A stretch of DNA of 64,000 nucleotides, from contig JAAEZD010000004.1 in the NCBI GenBank assembly GCA_018223035.1, positions 62,001-126,000 on the forward strand. The letters are read 5' to 3'. The notes under the pieces were generated by a model. That model was given only the letters and a program-made list of their open reading frames with translations. It was not told the DNA's origin and made no database searches. Source of the stretch: Heliomarina sp018223035 (GTDB taxonomy: Bacteria; Pseudomonadota; Alphaproteobacteria; Rhodobacterales; Rhodobacteraceae). Position numbers and translations under genes: made by a program. This document shows positions 26,007 to 34,748 of this stretch, in pieces; position 1 is the stretch's first letter, and every line of letters begins with the position of its first letter.

Positions 26007-27191
26007 ATGATTAACTGGATCATCCCCCTGACGAGCCTCGTGACGGCGGCCATTCTGGCCGTGCCGCGCCTGTCGCGCGCCGAGACATGGCGGGCGATGA
26101 CCACGCCGCTTGCCTCGATCATCGGCAGCGGTTTTTTGGTGCTGGGGCCGGTGCTGAACGCGATCTATGGCGCTTGGGCGCCGGCGATCATGGCGCTCTT
26201 GTGCCTGGTCGCCTACCTGATTGGCGCGGCTGTGCGCTATAATATCGCCGACCGGCAGGACGGGCGTGGCCGGGCCGAGATCGCGGTCGATCACCTGTCG
26301 TCCTGGGCGCTGGCCTTCGCCTATTTCATCGCGGTTGCCTATTATCTCAACCTGTTCGGTGCCTTCGCGGTGGACCTGACGTCCTGGCATGACGAATTTC
26401 ACGCGAGGCTTGTCACGAGCGCGATCTTCATCGTCATTCTTGTCGTGGGGCTGACGCGCGGCTTTTCGGCGCTGGAACGGATGGAGCAGGTGTCGGTCGG
26501 GATTAAGCTCTCGATCATTGCGGGGATGCTGGTCGGGCTTGGCATCTACTTTGGCGAGCAGAGCGCGGCCGGGGCATTGGTGCTGAACCCGGTTACGGTG
26601 GGCCCGTGGCAGGCGATCACGCTGGGATTTGGCCTTATCGTGACCGTGCAGGGCTTTGAAACCTCAAGATACCTTGGGCGCAGCTATTCTCCGGATGTGC
26701 GGATCAGATCGATGCGATGGGCGCAGATTGCCTCGAGCGCGATCTACCTCGTCTATATCGGGCTGGCGAGTTATGTGTTCGGACATCAGGATATCGATCT
26801 GGACGAGGCCGCCATCATTTCCATGATGGCCGTGGTGGCACCGGTCCTGCCGATCATGCTGGTCGGTGCGGCGCTGAGTGCCCAGTTCAGCGCGGCGATT
26901 GCCGATACCGGCGGGGCGGGTGGTCTGGTGGCGGAACTGACGGGCGACCGTCTGAAACCCGGGCATGCCTATGCGCTTTTGGTTGCGACCGGTCTGGCGC
27001 TGACCTGGAGCTTTGATGTTTTCGAGATCATCAGCCATGCGTCGCGGGCTTTCGCGCTCTATTACGCGTTGCAGGCGGCGGTTGCCGCGATCGCGGCGTC
27101 CCGCGCGGGCGAACGCTGGCATCAACTGGGCTTTGGTCTGCTGTCGGCTTTCGCGCTGGCGATGGCCGTGCTGGGCACGCCGGTCGAATAA
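26007..27191 (+). CDS. Predicted multi-pass membrane protein, APC-superfamily-like
   Basis: A 394-residue membrane protein with about ten to twelve hydrophobic segments. The segment FGLIVTVQGFETSRYLGRSY resembles the helix 6 region of amino-acid permeases, and GFGL plus FETS hint at the APC superfamily, but I cannot name a substrate or a firm family. It is AT-poor and has neighbour-like codon use. The ATG at 26007 follows CAAGGTAATCC. The gene stands between the divergent DUF484-xerC pair and the convergent aldolase gene, so it is a single-gene transcript. Confidence 0.72.
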   Translation: MINWIIPLTSLVTAAILAVPRLSRAETWRAMTTPLASIIGSGFLVLGPVLNAIYGAWAPAIMALLCLVAYLIGAAVRYNIADRQDGRGRAEIAVDHLSSWALAFAYFIAVAYYLNLFGAFAVDLTSWHDEFHARLVTSAIFIVILVVGLTRGFSALERMEQVSVGIKLSIIAGMLVGLGIYFGEQSAAGALVLNPVTVGPWQAITLGFGLIVTVQGFETSRYLGRSYSPDVRIRSMRWAQIASSAIYLVYIGLASYVFGHQDIDLDEAAIISMMAVVAPVLPIMLVGAALSAQFSAAIADTGGAGGLVAELTGDRLKPGHAYALLVATGLALTWSFDVFEIISHASRAFALYYALQAAVAAIAASRAGERWHQLGFGLLSAFALAMAVLGTPVE

Positions 27192-27214
27192 CACCGGCGT
27201 GCCGCCCAGTCGGC

Positions 27215-27269
27215 CCCGGGCAGGGGCGCTGCCCCGTCGCGCTCTGCGCGACTCCCCGGGATTATTTTT
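27215..27269 (+). terminator. Three-way-junction terminator downstream of the APC-like gene
   Basis: Outer arms CCCGGG (27215-27220) and CCCGGG (27255-27260) close a junction that holds two perfect hairpins: GGGGC-GCT-GCCCC (27223-27235) and GTCGCGC-TCT-GCGCGAC (27236-27252). A T-rich tail ATTATTTTTG follows. The shape is more elaborate than a simple stem and suits a strong terminator for the plus-strand gene. Confidence 0.75.
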
Positions 27270-27284
27270 GACCCAAAGAAGGGT
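27252..27284. repeat. Dispersed intergenic repeat, copy 1 (CTCCsCGG-TATTTTTGA-CCCAAAGAAG)
   Basis: Contains CTCCCCGGG, then ATTATTTTTGACCCAAAGAAG. It shares its layout with copies at 37315-37350 and 51103-51138: a GC-rich CTCC.GG head, TATTTTGA, then CCCAAAGAAG. Here it forms the tail of the three-way-junction terminator. Confidence 0.6.
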
Positions 27285-27937
27285 TAGAGGATTTTCTGCC
27301 CGGTCTTTTCCCAGTCTTTCAGGAAGGCGTCGAGCCCCTTGTCGGTGAGGACGTGGTTGGCCATGGCCTTGATCACGGCGGGCGGGGCGGTGGCCACGTC
27401 GGCGCCGATCTTGGCGCAATCGCTCATGTGGTTGGCGCTGCGGATCGAGGCGGCGAGGATGTTGGTTTCGAACCCGTAATTGTCATAGATCGTGCGGATG
27501 TCGGCGATCAGGTCGAGCCCGTCAAGGTTGATGTCGTCGAGACGTCCGATGAAGGGCGAGATGAAGGTCGCGCCCGCCTTGGCGGCCAGCAGCGCCTGGT
27601 TGGCTGAGAAACAGAGCGTCACGTTGACCATGCGGCCTTCGTCCGAAAGGGTTTTGCAGGCCTTGAGCCCGGCCCATGTCAGCGGCACCTTGATCGCGAT
27701 GTTATCGGCGATTTTCGCCAGTTCGCGGCCTTCGTTGATCATGCCCTCGGCGTCAAGCGCGACGGTTTCGGCGGAAACAGGACCATCGACGAGGTCGCAG
27801 ATTTCCTTGGTGACTTCCTTGATGTCGCGTCCGGATTTCATGATCAGCGAGGGGTTGGTGGTGACCCCGTCGACCATGCCGAGGTCGTGCAGTTCCTTGA
27901 TGGCGTCGATTTCGGCGGTGTCTACGAAGAATCTCAT
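27284..27937 (-). CDS. fsa: Fructose-6-phosphate aldolase / transaldolase-like protein
   Basis: A 217-residue enzyme of the small transaldolase/Fsa family, which acts on fructose 6-phosphate or related donors through a Schiff-base lysine. The N terminus MRFFVDTAEIDAIKELHDLG and VTTNPSLIMKSG are signatures. The catalytic lysine lies in NIAIKVPLTWAG, and FISPFIGRLDDI and NILAASIRSANH follow. Short length (about 215) separates this group from classical 320-residue transaldolases, though some members keep transaldolase activity. It is a single gene, divergent from priA. Confidence 0.92.
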   Translation of the reverse strand: MRFFVDTAEIDAIKELHDLGMVDGVTTNPSLIMKSGRDIKEVTKEICDLVDGPVSAETVALDAEGMINEGRELAKIADNIAIKVPLTWAGLKACKTLSDEGRMVNVTLCFSANQALLAAKAGATFISPFIGRLDDINLDGLDLIADIRTIYDNYGFETNILAASIRSANHMSDCAKIGADVATAPPAVIKAMANHVLTDKGLDAFLKDWEKTGQKIL

Positions 27938-28064
27938 GACTTGCGTCCTTTGATGGGTTGGCCTTGGCTTTGCTAGGGTTTACCTCATGAGATGCGTGCC
28001 GGGAACCCCTGACGCCAGAGAAATGTTAGCGCAAAACCGACAGGCGGAGGCAGGAGCGGAACGG

Positions 28065-30253
28065 GTGGCCGAACAGGCGTTTTTCGACAAGGGCGATTTG
28101 ATCGGGGTGCTGACCACGCAGCCGCTGGACCGGGTGCTGGACTATCGCGCGCCCGAGGGCGGGTGCTTTCTTGGTGCCTTTGTCGAAGTGCCGCTGGGGC
28201 CGCGCAAGGTTCTGGGCGTGGTCTGGGGGCCGGGGCGCGGAGATTATGACCTGTCGAAGATCCGCTCGGCCTTTCGGGTGCTGGATGCGGCGCCGATGCG
28301 CGAGGAAATGCGCGTGTTCCTGCGCCGAGCAGCCGATTACACGCTGACACCGATGCCGGCAATGTTGCGGCTGGCGACGCGGGCGCCGGGGCTGGGCGAT
28401 CCGCCGTCGATGCGCAAGGTCTATCGGTTGGGCAGCGGAGAGCCGGACCGGATGACCGATGCCCGCACCCGTGTGATCGAGGTGTTGCGCGACTATGGCG
28501 GTCTGGCCTTTACGCTCAAGGAACTGGCGGAGATGGCAGGGGTGACCACCTCGGTCGTCAAGGGGCTGGTCAAATCCGGCGCGGTGTTCGAAGAGGACAG
28601 CCCGCGCGATCTGCCCTTTCCGCGGCTAGACCCCGAACAGCCGGGCAAGGAGCTGACCGGTGACCAGCTTGCGGCGGCCGCATTCCTGCGCACGGCGATC
28701 CGCTCGAAGCGCTACGGGACGACGCTGCTCAAGGGNNNNNNNNNNAGACAGAAGTGTACCTAGAGGCGGTGGCAGAGGCCTTGCAGCAGGGGCGGCAGGC
28801 GCTGGTGCTTTTGCCCGAAATCGCGCTGACGGCGGAGTTCCTGACACGGGTCGAGGCGCGGTTCGGCGCGCGCCCGGCCGAGTGGCATTCCGGCGTCACG
28901 ATGACAGAGCGGCGGCGCATCTGGAAGATGGTCGGGCAGGGGGATGCGCAGCTGGTGGTGGGGGCGCGGTCCTCACTGTTTCTGCCGTTTCAGAACCTCG
29001 GGCTGATCATCGTCGATGAGGAACATGACAGTTCCTACAAGCAGGAAGACGGGGTTTTGTACAATGCCCGTGACATGGCGGTGCTGCGGGCGTCGATCCT
29101 TGGGGCGCAGGTGGTGCTGGCAAGCGCAACGCCCAGTCTTGAGACTTGGGCCAATGCCGAGGCCGGGAAATACGGGCGGGTCGATCTGACCGCGCGGTTT
29201 GGCGATGCGGTGATGCCGGACATGCATGCCATCGACATGCGCGCCGAGACACTGGAACGCGGGCGCTGGATTTCGCCCACCCTGCGGCGCGAGATCGTCA
29301 AGCGGCGCGAGGCCGGGGAGCAGTCGCTCTTGTTCATCAACCGGCGCGGCTATGCGCCGATCACGCTTTGCCGGGCCTGCGGGCAGCAGGTGTCCTGCGC
29401 GCATTGCGATGCAAAGATGGTCGAACACCGGTTCCTTCAGCGGCTCATGTGCCACCAGTGTGGAGAGACGACGCCAATTCCCACGGTCTGCCCGCATTGC
29501 CAGGCCGAGGACAAGCTGACGCCGGTGGGGCCGGGGGTTGAACGGCTCGCCGAAGAGGCGGTGGCGCTATTCCCCGAGGCGCGGGTCGCGACGCTGAGTT
29601 CGGACATGTTCGGCTCGACCCGGGCGCTGAAGGCCGAGATCGAGAGTATCGCGGCGGGCGACGCGGACATCATCATCGGCACGCAACTTGTTGCGAAGGG
29701 ACATAATTTTCCGCTTTTGACCTTGGTGGGGGTGATCGATGCGGACCTGGGTCTGCAGGGGTCCGACCTGCGCGCCGCCGAACGGACCTTTCAGCTTATG
29801 CGGCAGGTGGCCGGGCGGGCCGGGCGGTCGACCCGCAAGGGCGAGGCGCTGCTTCAGACCTATCAGCCCGAGCATCCGGTGATCCGGTCGATCCTTGCCG
29901 GGGATGAGGCGGGGTTCTGGAAAGCGGAGGCGCGCGAACGTGAGGCGGCGGGCGTGCCGCCCTTTGGCCGCATGGCCGGGATCATCCTGTCGGGTAGCGA
30001 GGTGGCGCAGGTGTTCGATCTCGGCAACGCGCTGGCGCGCAATGACGGGCCGTTGCGGCAGGTCGGGGCGCAGGTTTTCGGACCGGCGCCCGCGCCGATT
30101 GCGCGGGTACGGGGACGGCACCGGGTGCGGTTGTTGGTCAAGGCGGCCAAGGGCGTGGCCCTGCAAGAGGCCATCGCCCGCTGGATCGCGCCCTACAAGC
30201 TCAAGGGCGATCTGCGTCTTGCCGTGGATATCGATCCGCAGAGCTTTTACTGA
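28065..30253 (+). CDS. priA: Primosomal protein N' (replication restart helicase), interrupted by assembly gap
   Basis: PriA restarts stalled replication forks as a 3'-5' helicase. The N-terminal DNA-binding domain is 28065-28735 (GVLTTQPLDRVLDYRAPEGG). The helicase part resumes after the N run at 28747 (TEVYLEAVAEAL), with DEEHDSSYKQEDG, NRRGY, a zinc-binding cysteine set (CRACGQQVSCAHCD, CHQCG, CPHC) and GTQLVAKGHNFP. The GTG at 28065 has GGAG 8 bases upstream; an ATG at 28023 is the alternative. The 10 N sit exactly on the Walker A site (expected GVTGSGKT) and change the frame. A real gap of about 17 bases would restore it. Confidence 0.93.
28736..28745. other. Run of 10 N (assembly gap) within priA
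   Basis: Ten unknown bases interrupt the priA coding region. The reading frames on either side differ by one base when 10 bases are counted, so the true gap length must differ; 17 (or 17 plus a multiple of 3) fits. Confidence 0.98.
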
Positions 30254-30338
30254 GCCCGCGCAAAGCGGCCTTTACCGGCGCAGGTTGTATTCTTGGGGGC
30301 ATTGTTAAATATTCTCGCCAAGACCGGGGAACGGGCGT

Positions 30339-31586
30339 ATGTCGGTCTTCATGACTCGTTTCGTTCGCCTTGCCGATGCGGATCAGTTGCCGATCTGGCG
30401 CCGACCTGTATCCCTTCTCTTTCTTACCGCCCTGTCGATGCCGGTTGCGTTCTACGCGTGGTATGCGCTGCTCAATAACTTTGTCATCGAGGCGGCGCAA
30501 TTCGACGGCGCCGATATTGGGCTGTTGCATACGGTGCGGGAAATTCCGGGCTTTCTTGCCATCGGTGTCATTGCGATCATCATTTTCGTACGCGAACAGG
30601 TGCTTGGGCTGATCTCGCTCTGCCTGCTTGGCGTTGCCACCGCCTTTACCGCGTGGTTCCCAAGCCTTGGCGGGCTGCTCTTTCTTACCCTGCTCAGCTC
30701 GATCGGGTTTCACTATTACGAAACGGTGAACCAGTCGCTGCAGCTGCAATGGCTGCCCAAGGAGCGTGCGCCGCAGGTGCTGGGCTGGCTGATGGGCGCG
30801 GCCTCGGCGACGACACTTGTCGTGTTCATTCTTATTGTCATCATGTGGGAACCGCTGAACCTCAGCTATAACGTGGTTTTCATGACCGCGGGCGGGGTGA
30901 CAGCGGCTGCGGCGCTTTTTGCGCTTTTCGCCTATCCGCAATTCGAGGCCCCGCATCCGCAGCTCAAGACGATGGTGCTGCGCCGTCGCTATTGGCTTTA
31001 TTATGCGCTGCAATTCATGTCGGGCGCGCGGCGGCAGATCTTTATGGTCTTCGCCGGTTTCATGATGGTCGAACGCTTTGGTTTCGAGGTGCATGAACTG
31101 ACCTCGCTCTACCTCATCAACCTTGTCATCAACATGGTCGTCGCGCCTTTCTTGGGCCGCGCCGTCGGTTACTTTGGCGAAAGACGTGTCCTGATCTGCG
31201 AATATGTCGGTCTGGCGCTGGTATTCACGCTTTACGGCGGCGTGTACTGGTTTGGCTGGGGCGTGATACTGGCAGCGACGCTGTATGTGATCGACCATAT
31301 CCTGTTTGGCCTTGCGCTCGCGCTCAAGACCTATTTCCAGAAGATCGCCGATCCGGGTGATATCGCGCCGACGGCGGCGGTGGCCTTTACCATCAACCAT
31401 ATCGCGGCGGTGTTCCTACCTGTGTTGCTGGGCCTCTTGTGGGTCGTGTCGCCCTCGGCGGTGTTCGCCCTCGCGGCAGGGATGGCATTGGTTTCGCTTG
31501 GCTTGGCGCTGATGATCCCGCGCCATCCCGAACCGGGGCATGAAACGATCTTTAGCCGCATGTTGACGGCGGAACCCGCGGAATAG
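30339..31586 (+). CDS. Major facilitator superfamily-type membrane transporter
   Basis: A 415-residue membrane protein with about twelve hydrophobic segments and MFS-like organisation, for example the loop FLGRAVGYFGERRVLI between helices 8 and 9, and the N-terminal half loop IIFVREQVLGLISL. No conserved sugar or drug motif allows a substrate call. The ATG at 30339 (or at 30351) is plausible. It is followed by the MATE gene after only 4 bases, which suggests a transcript of two efflux-type transporters. Confidence 0.82.
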   Translation: MSVFMTRFVRLADADQLPIWRRPVSLLFLTALSMPVAFYAWYALLNNFVIEAAQFDGADIGLLHTVREIPGFLAIGVIAIIIFVREQVLGLISLCLLGVATAFTAWFPSLGGLLFLTLLSSIGFHYYETVNQSLQLQWLPKERAPQVLGWLMGAASATTLVVFILIVIMWEPLNLSYNVVFMTAGGVTAAAALFALFAYPQFEAPHPQLKTMVLRRRYWLYYALQFMSGARRQIFMVFAGFMMVERFGFEVHELTSLYLINLVINMVVAPFLGRAVGYFGERRVLICEYVGLALVFTLYGGVYWFGWGVILAATLYVIDHILFGLALALKTYFQKIADPGDIAPTAAVAFTINHIAAVFLPVLLGLLWVVSPSAVFALAAGMALVSLGLALMIPRHPEPGHETIFSRMLTAEPAE

Positions 31587-31590
31587 AGGG

Positions 31591-33012
31591 ATGACCCCGC
31601 GATCCGATCAGCAAAACGTCGCCACAAAGGGGCGTTTCCTGACCGGGTCGACAATGGGCCATGTGGCGCGGATGACGCTGACCGGCGCGTTCGGCATTAC
31701 ATTTGTCTTCATTGTGGACGCGGCAAACCTGTTCTGGATATCCCAGCTTGGCGACCCGCGGCTGGTCGCCGCCATCGGGTTTGCTTTCGCGATCCAGTTC
31801 TTTTCCGTGTCGGTCGGCATCGGACTCATGATCGCTGCCATCGCGCTTATTTCGCGGGCCATTGGCGAAGATGACATGGGACGCGCGCGCCGCACGACGA
31901 CAAGCGCGGCCTTTCTTGCCTTTCTCATACAATGTCTGACCGCCGCGCTCATCATCCTCTTCCGGCATGAACTGCTCGCCTATTCCGGCGCGACCGGGGA
32001 AACCGCCGATCTGGCCGCGCGCTACCTGCTGATCTCGGTACCCTCGCTGTCGGTGATGGCAATTTCGATGGTCGCCAACGGGGCGTTGCGGGCGCATGGC
32101 GACGGGGCACGCTCGATGTATGTGACCCTGACCTCGGGCGCGATTGCGATGATCGTTGATCCCGTCCTGATCTACGGGCTTGGCCTTGGGCTTGACGGTG
32201 CCGCCATCGGGATTTCCCTGTTTCGCTGCGTGATGCTGATCATGGCGCTGCGCTTCGCAATCAGCGTGCATGACCTGATGGCGAAACCCTCTCTGGCCGA
32301 TATGCGTGAACTTCTGCACCCTTTTTTCCTGATCTCGATCCCGGCGATCCTGACCCAGATGGCCACTCCGGTCGGGAACTACCTGATCACGACGGTCGTG
32401 GCTCGTTTCGGCGATGATGCAGTTGCAGGCTGGGCGGTTGTGGGACGTCTGAGCGTCGTGGCTTTTGGCGGGATCATGTCGCTGTCCGGCTCGGTCGGTG
32501 GCATTTTGGGCCAGAATTTCGGCGCGCGTCGCTATGACCGGCTCGAGACAACCTTCCGCGATGCCATGCGGTTTGGCATCGGTTATTCCCTTGTTGCCTG
32601 GGGGCTTCTGTCGCTCAGCGCGCCGCTGGTGATCAAGGGCTTTGACCTCGAGCCGCTGGGAGCGGAGGTGGTGCGTGCCTTTACCAATGTCGGTGCGGGC
32701 GGTTTCGTCTTTGCCGCTGCGCTTTTCGTGTCGAACGCGGCGTTCAACTCGCTGGGCCGTCCGACCCGGTCCACCGTCATCAACTGGCTGCGCGACGGGG
32801 CGATGACCCTGCCGCTGGCCCTGCTGATGACCGGGGTCTTCGGGGCCGCCGGGGTGATTTATGCGCAGGCAGGGGCAAATCTCATCGTCGGATCGCTTGC
32901 GGCCTGGTGGGCGTGGCTGTACATCCGGTCCCTGCATCGGCTAGCCCTGCCACCGGTAGAGGTGGAACCGCCGCGCCCCTATGCCAATGCCGATCGTTTC
33001 CGGAGACGCTGA
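31591..33012 (+). CDS. MATE family efflux transporter
   Basis: A 473-residue polytopic protein with the two repeated MatE domains. Typical segments are NLFWISQLGDPRLVAAIGFA, YLLISVPSLSVMAISMVANG, and the second-half VGGILGQNFGARRYDRLE and NAAFNSLGRPTRSTVINWLR. MATE proteins export drugs and metabolites using Na+ or H+ gradients; the substrate is unknown. It begins 4 bases after the MFS gene and its TGA overlaps the prmA start (TGATG), so the three may form one transcript. Confidence 0.93.
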   Translation: MTPRSDQQNVATKGRFLTGSTMGHVARMTLTGAFGITFVFIVDAANLFWISQLGDPRLVAAIGFAFAIQFFSVSVGIGLMIAAIALISRAIGEDDMGRARRTTTSAAFLAFLIQCLTAALIILFRHELLAYSGATGETADLAARYLLISVPSLSVMAISMVANGALRAHGDGARSMYVTLTSGAIAMIVDPVLIYGLGLGLDGAAIGISLFRCVMLIMALRFAISVHDLMAKPSLADMRELLHPFFLISIPAILTQMATPVGNYLITTVVARFGDDAVAGWAVVGRLSVVAFGGIMSLSGSVGGILGQNFGARRYDRLETTFRDAMRFGIGYSLVAWGLLSLSAPLVIKGFDLEPLGAEVVRAFTNVGAGGFVFAAALFVSNAAFNSLGRPTRSTVINWLRDGAMTLPLALLMTGVFGAAGVIYAQAGANLIVGSLAAWWAWLYIRSLHRLALPPVEVEPPRPYANADRFRRR

Positions 33013-33881
33013 TGACGACCTTTACCGCCCTGACCACCCTGAACGGCAAACGCCCCGCCGAAGCGCTTGGCGAAGCGATGGAACGGCTTGAGCCCGAACC
33101 CACCGGCATCGGTGTCTTCGAGGTCGAGGATGACTCCGGGCTCTGGGAAGTTGGCGGCTATTTCACCGAAGCCCCGGACGAGGCGGCGCTGGCACTGCTC
33201 GCGGCAGCGTTTGAGGCAAAACCCTTTGTCATCTCGGAACTGCCCGAAACCGACTGGGTCGCCCATGTGCGCCGTGAACTGGCGCCGGTGCGTGCCGGGC
33301 GGTTCTTTGTCTATGGCAGCCATGATGCCGACAAGGTGCCAGATGGCGTTCAGCCCTTGCTGATCGAGGCCGCGATGGCCTTTGGCACCGGCCACCATGG
33401 CACTACGCTCGGCTGTCTGCGCGCGCTGGAAACCCTGCTTGGCAAGGGGTTCGAGGCCGAACGGGTTGCGGATATCGGCTGTGGTACAGCGGTGCTGGCG
33501 ATGGCAGCGGCGCGGGTCTGGCCGGGACGTTCGATCCTTGCCAGCGACATCGACGACGTGGCGGTGGACGTGGCTATGGCCAACCTGCGGGCCAATGAAA
33601 TGGAGGGCGAGGTGACCTGCCTTCAGGCCGCAGGATTCGACAATGACGCGCTCAAAGGATCGGCGCCCTACGATCTGATCTTTGCCAATATCCTGAAGGG
33701 GCCGCTTATCGCGCTGGCAGGCGATCTTTCGGCCAACTTGCGGCCCGGTGGCTATGCGATTCTGTCCGGCATTCTTGAGGACCAGAGTGCCGATGTCGAA
33801 GCTGCCTATGCCGAAGCCGGGGTCAATCTTGTCGAAAAAGAGCAGATTGGCGACTGGATGACGCTGCTTTTGCAAAAGTAG
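33012..33881 (+). CDS. prmA: Ribosomal protein L11 methyltransferase
   Basis: A 289-residue SAM-dependent methyltransferase that trimethylates ribosomal protein L11. The substrate-recognition domain is N-terminal. The central linker has AMAFGTGHHGTTLGCL, and motif I is VADIGCGTAVLAMAAA, followed by the acidic ASDIDDVAVDVA and the motif IV FANILKGPLIAL. The typical DxGCGSGxL appears as DIGCGTAVL. The ATG at 33012 overlaps the MATE stop by one base; the in-frame upstream extension to 32907 lies in the MATE coding region and is not used. Confidence 0.94.
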   Translation: MTTFTALTTLNGKRPAEALGEAMERLEPEPTGIGVFEVEDDSGLWEVGGYFTEAPDEAALALLAAAFEAKPFVISELPETDWVAHVRRELAPVRAGRFFVYGSHDADKVPDGVQPLLIEAAMAFGTGHHGTTLGCLRALETLLGKGFEAERVADIGCGTAVLAMAAARVWPGRSILASDIDDVAVDVAMANLRANEMEGEVTCLQAAGFDNDALKGSAPYDLIFANILKGPLIALAGDLSANLRPGGYAILSGILEDQSADVEAAYAEAGVNLVEKEQIGDWMTLLLQK

Positions 33882-33993
33882 GCGGCGGGTCGGCTGTTTT
33901 CCGCCAATCCGGCCCGGATTGCCAAAGTTTGGCCTTATTCCCTTAGAAACATGGTTCCCGGGCGGCTGGGGGCCATCTCATGGGGACGGTAAA

Positions 33994-34338
33994 ATGTCTG
34001 GACATGCAGAATTTCGAGAAAGGATCAGACGGCTGCTAAAAAAGCACCGGGAAATGGCGCATGGCTATGCGGCTGTGATGGGGCCGGACGGTCTTGTCGA
34101 ATTCAAGCCAAGGCGCGCGAGCAGCAATTCCGCCTCGCCGCGATATTTCGCGATCTTCCTTGGTGCCTTCGTGTTGTTCAAGGGGACGCTTCTGGCCGAA
34201 CTGGGGCCGGAAACCTATGACAGGCGAGTCGATATTCTGAACACAGGAAACTTCATTGCACAGGCCGGAGCGCTGGCCATGCGGGTCGATCCCCTGTCGG
34301 AAATCGTTTCGGGTCAGATCCGGCGGGTATTTCATTAA
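33994..34338 (+). CDS. Small membrane-anchored protein of unknown function
   Basis: A 114-residue protein that I do not recognise. The N terminus is basic and helical (EFRERIRRLLKKHREMAHGY). A single hydrophobic segment (YFAIFLGAFVLFKGTLLAEL, about 60-79) follows, and the C-terminal half is extracytoplasmic or cytoplasmic by topology I cannot fix. The ATG at 33994 has GGGACGGTAAA upstream; the frame is open back to 33919. The gene converges on the DUF1127 gene across an intergenic region with the CTGTACA array and a bidirectional terminator. Confidence 0.68.
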   Translation: MSGHAEFRERIRRLLKKHREMAHGYAAVMGPDGLVEFKPRRASSNSASPRYFAIFLGAFVLFKGTLLAELGPETYDRRVDILNTGNFIAQAGALAMRVDPLSEIVSGQIRRVFH

Positions 34339-34354
34339 AATTCAGGGGTGATAG

Positions 34355-34383
34355 CTGTACAGCATCTGTACACCCCCTGTACA
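34355..34383. promoter_or_regulatory. Three CTGTACA repeats at exact 11-bp spacing
   Basis: CTGTACA begins at 34355, 34366 and 34377. The core TGTACA is a palindrome, and the first copy sits in the 10-base palindrome GCTGTACAGC. The 11-bp period places all copies on one face of the helix, as expected for cooperative protein binding. The array lies 16 bases after the stop of the small membrane protein gene and about 80 bases before the bidirectional terminator. Confidence 0.6.
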
Positions 34384-34463
34384 TCACGACGTCGGTTTTG
34401 CGTGCTCCTGATCGCGTGGTGCGGGCCTGACCGGCGATATCGTTAACAAACCCTGAAAATTGA

Positions 34464-34498
34464 AAAAGCGCCTCGTGAGGTCATCACGCTGCGCTTTT
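34464..34498. terminator. Bidirectional terminator between convergent genes
   Basis: AAAAGCGC (34464-34471) pairs with GCGCTTTT (34491-34498), with an inner CGTGA/TCACG stem and GGTCA loop. Plus-strand RNA ends in a run of four U and minus-strand RNA in five, so the stem can stop both converging transcripts. Confidence 0.85.
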
Positions 34499-34529
34499 AA
34501 CAATAGCCGTGAGTGGCTTTGCCTGTGGT

Positions 34530-34748
34530 TCAGAACAGGCGGTGGCTTTGGGCGACCTGATCGATATCGCCACGAACCAGACCGATGTCTTCGAGTTCGC
34601 GGTCGGTCAGGGCAGACAGAGCGTTGCGGGTAACGCGGGCGTCGTTCCAGTCAACGACGGACGCGTAGACGTTCGCCAGAACGGTGCCGATACGGCCAGC
34701 AAAAGTTTGAAGGCCATCGTGAGAGCGGGTGATGTAATATGCAGCCAT
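34530..34748 (-). CDS. DUF1127 domain protein
   Basis: A 72-residue protein with a C-terminal DUF1127 (YjiS-like) motif: RNALSALTDRELEDIGLVRGDID. In Rhodobacter sphaeroides a similar DUF1127 protein (CcaF1) binds RNA and its gene carries stress-related small RNAs downstream, so an RNA-related role is possible here, but that is by analogy. The ATG at 34748 follows AGAGGACAAGG on the minus strand. I looked downstream for the CCTCCTCCC-type anti-Shine-Dalgarno motif of those small RNAs and did not see one before the terminator. Confidence 0.88.
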   Translation of the reverse strand: MAAYYITRSHDGLQTFAGRIGTVLANVYASVVDWNDARVTRNALSALTDRELEDIGLVRGDIDQVAQSHRLF

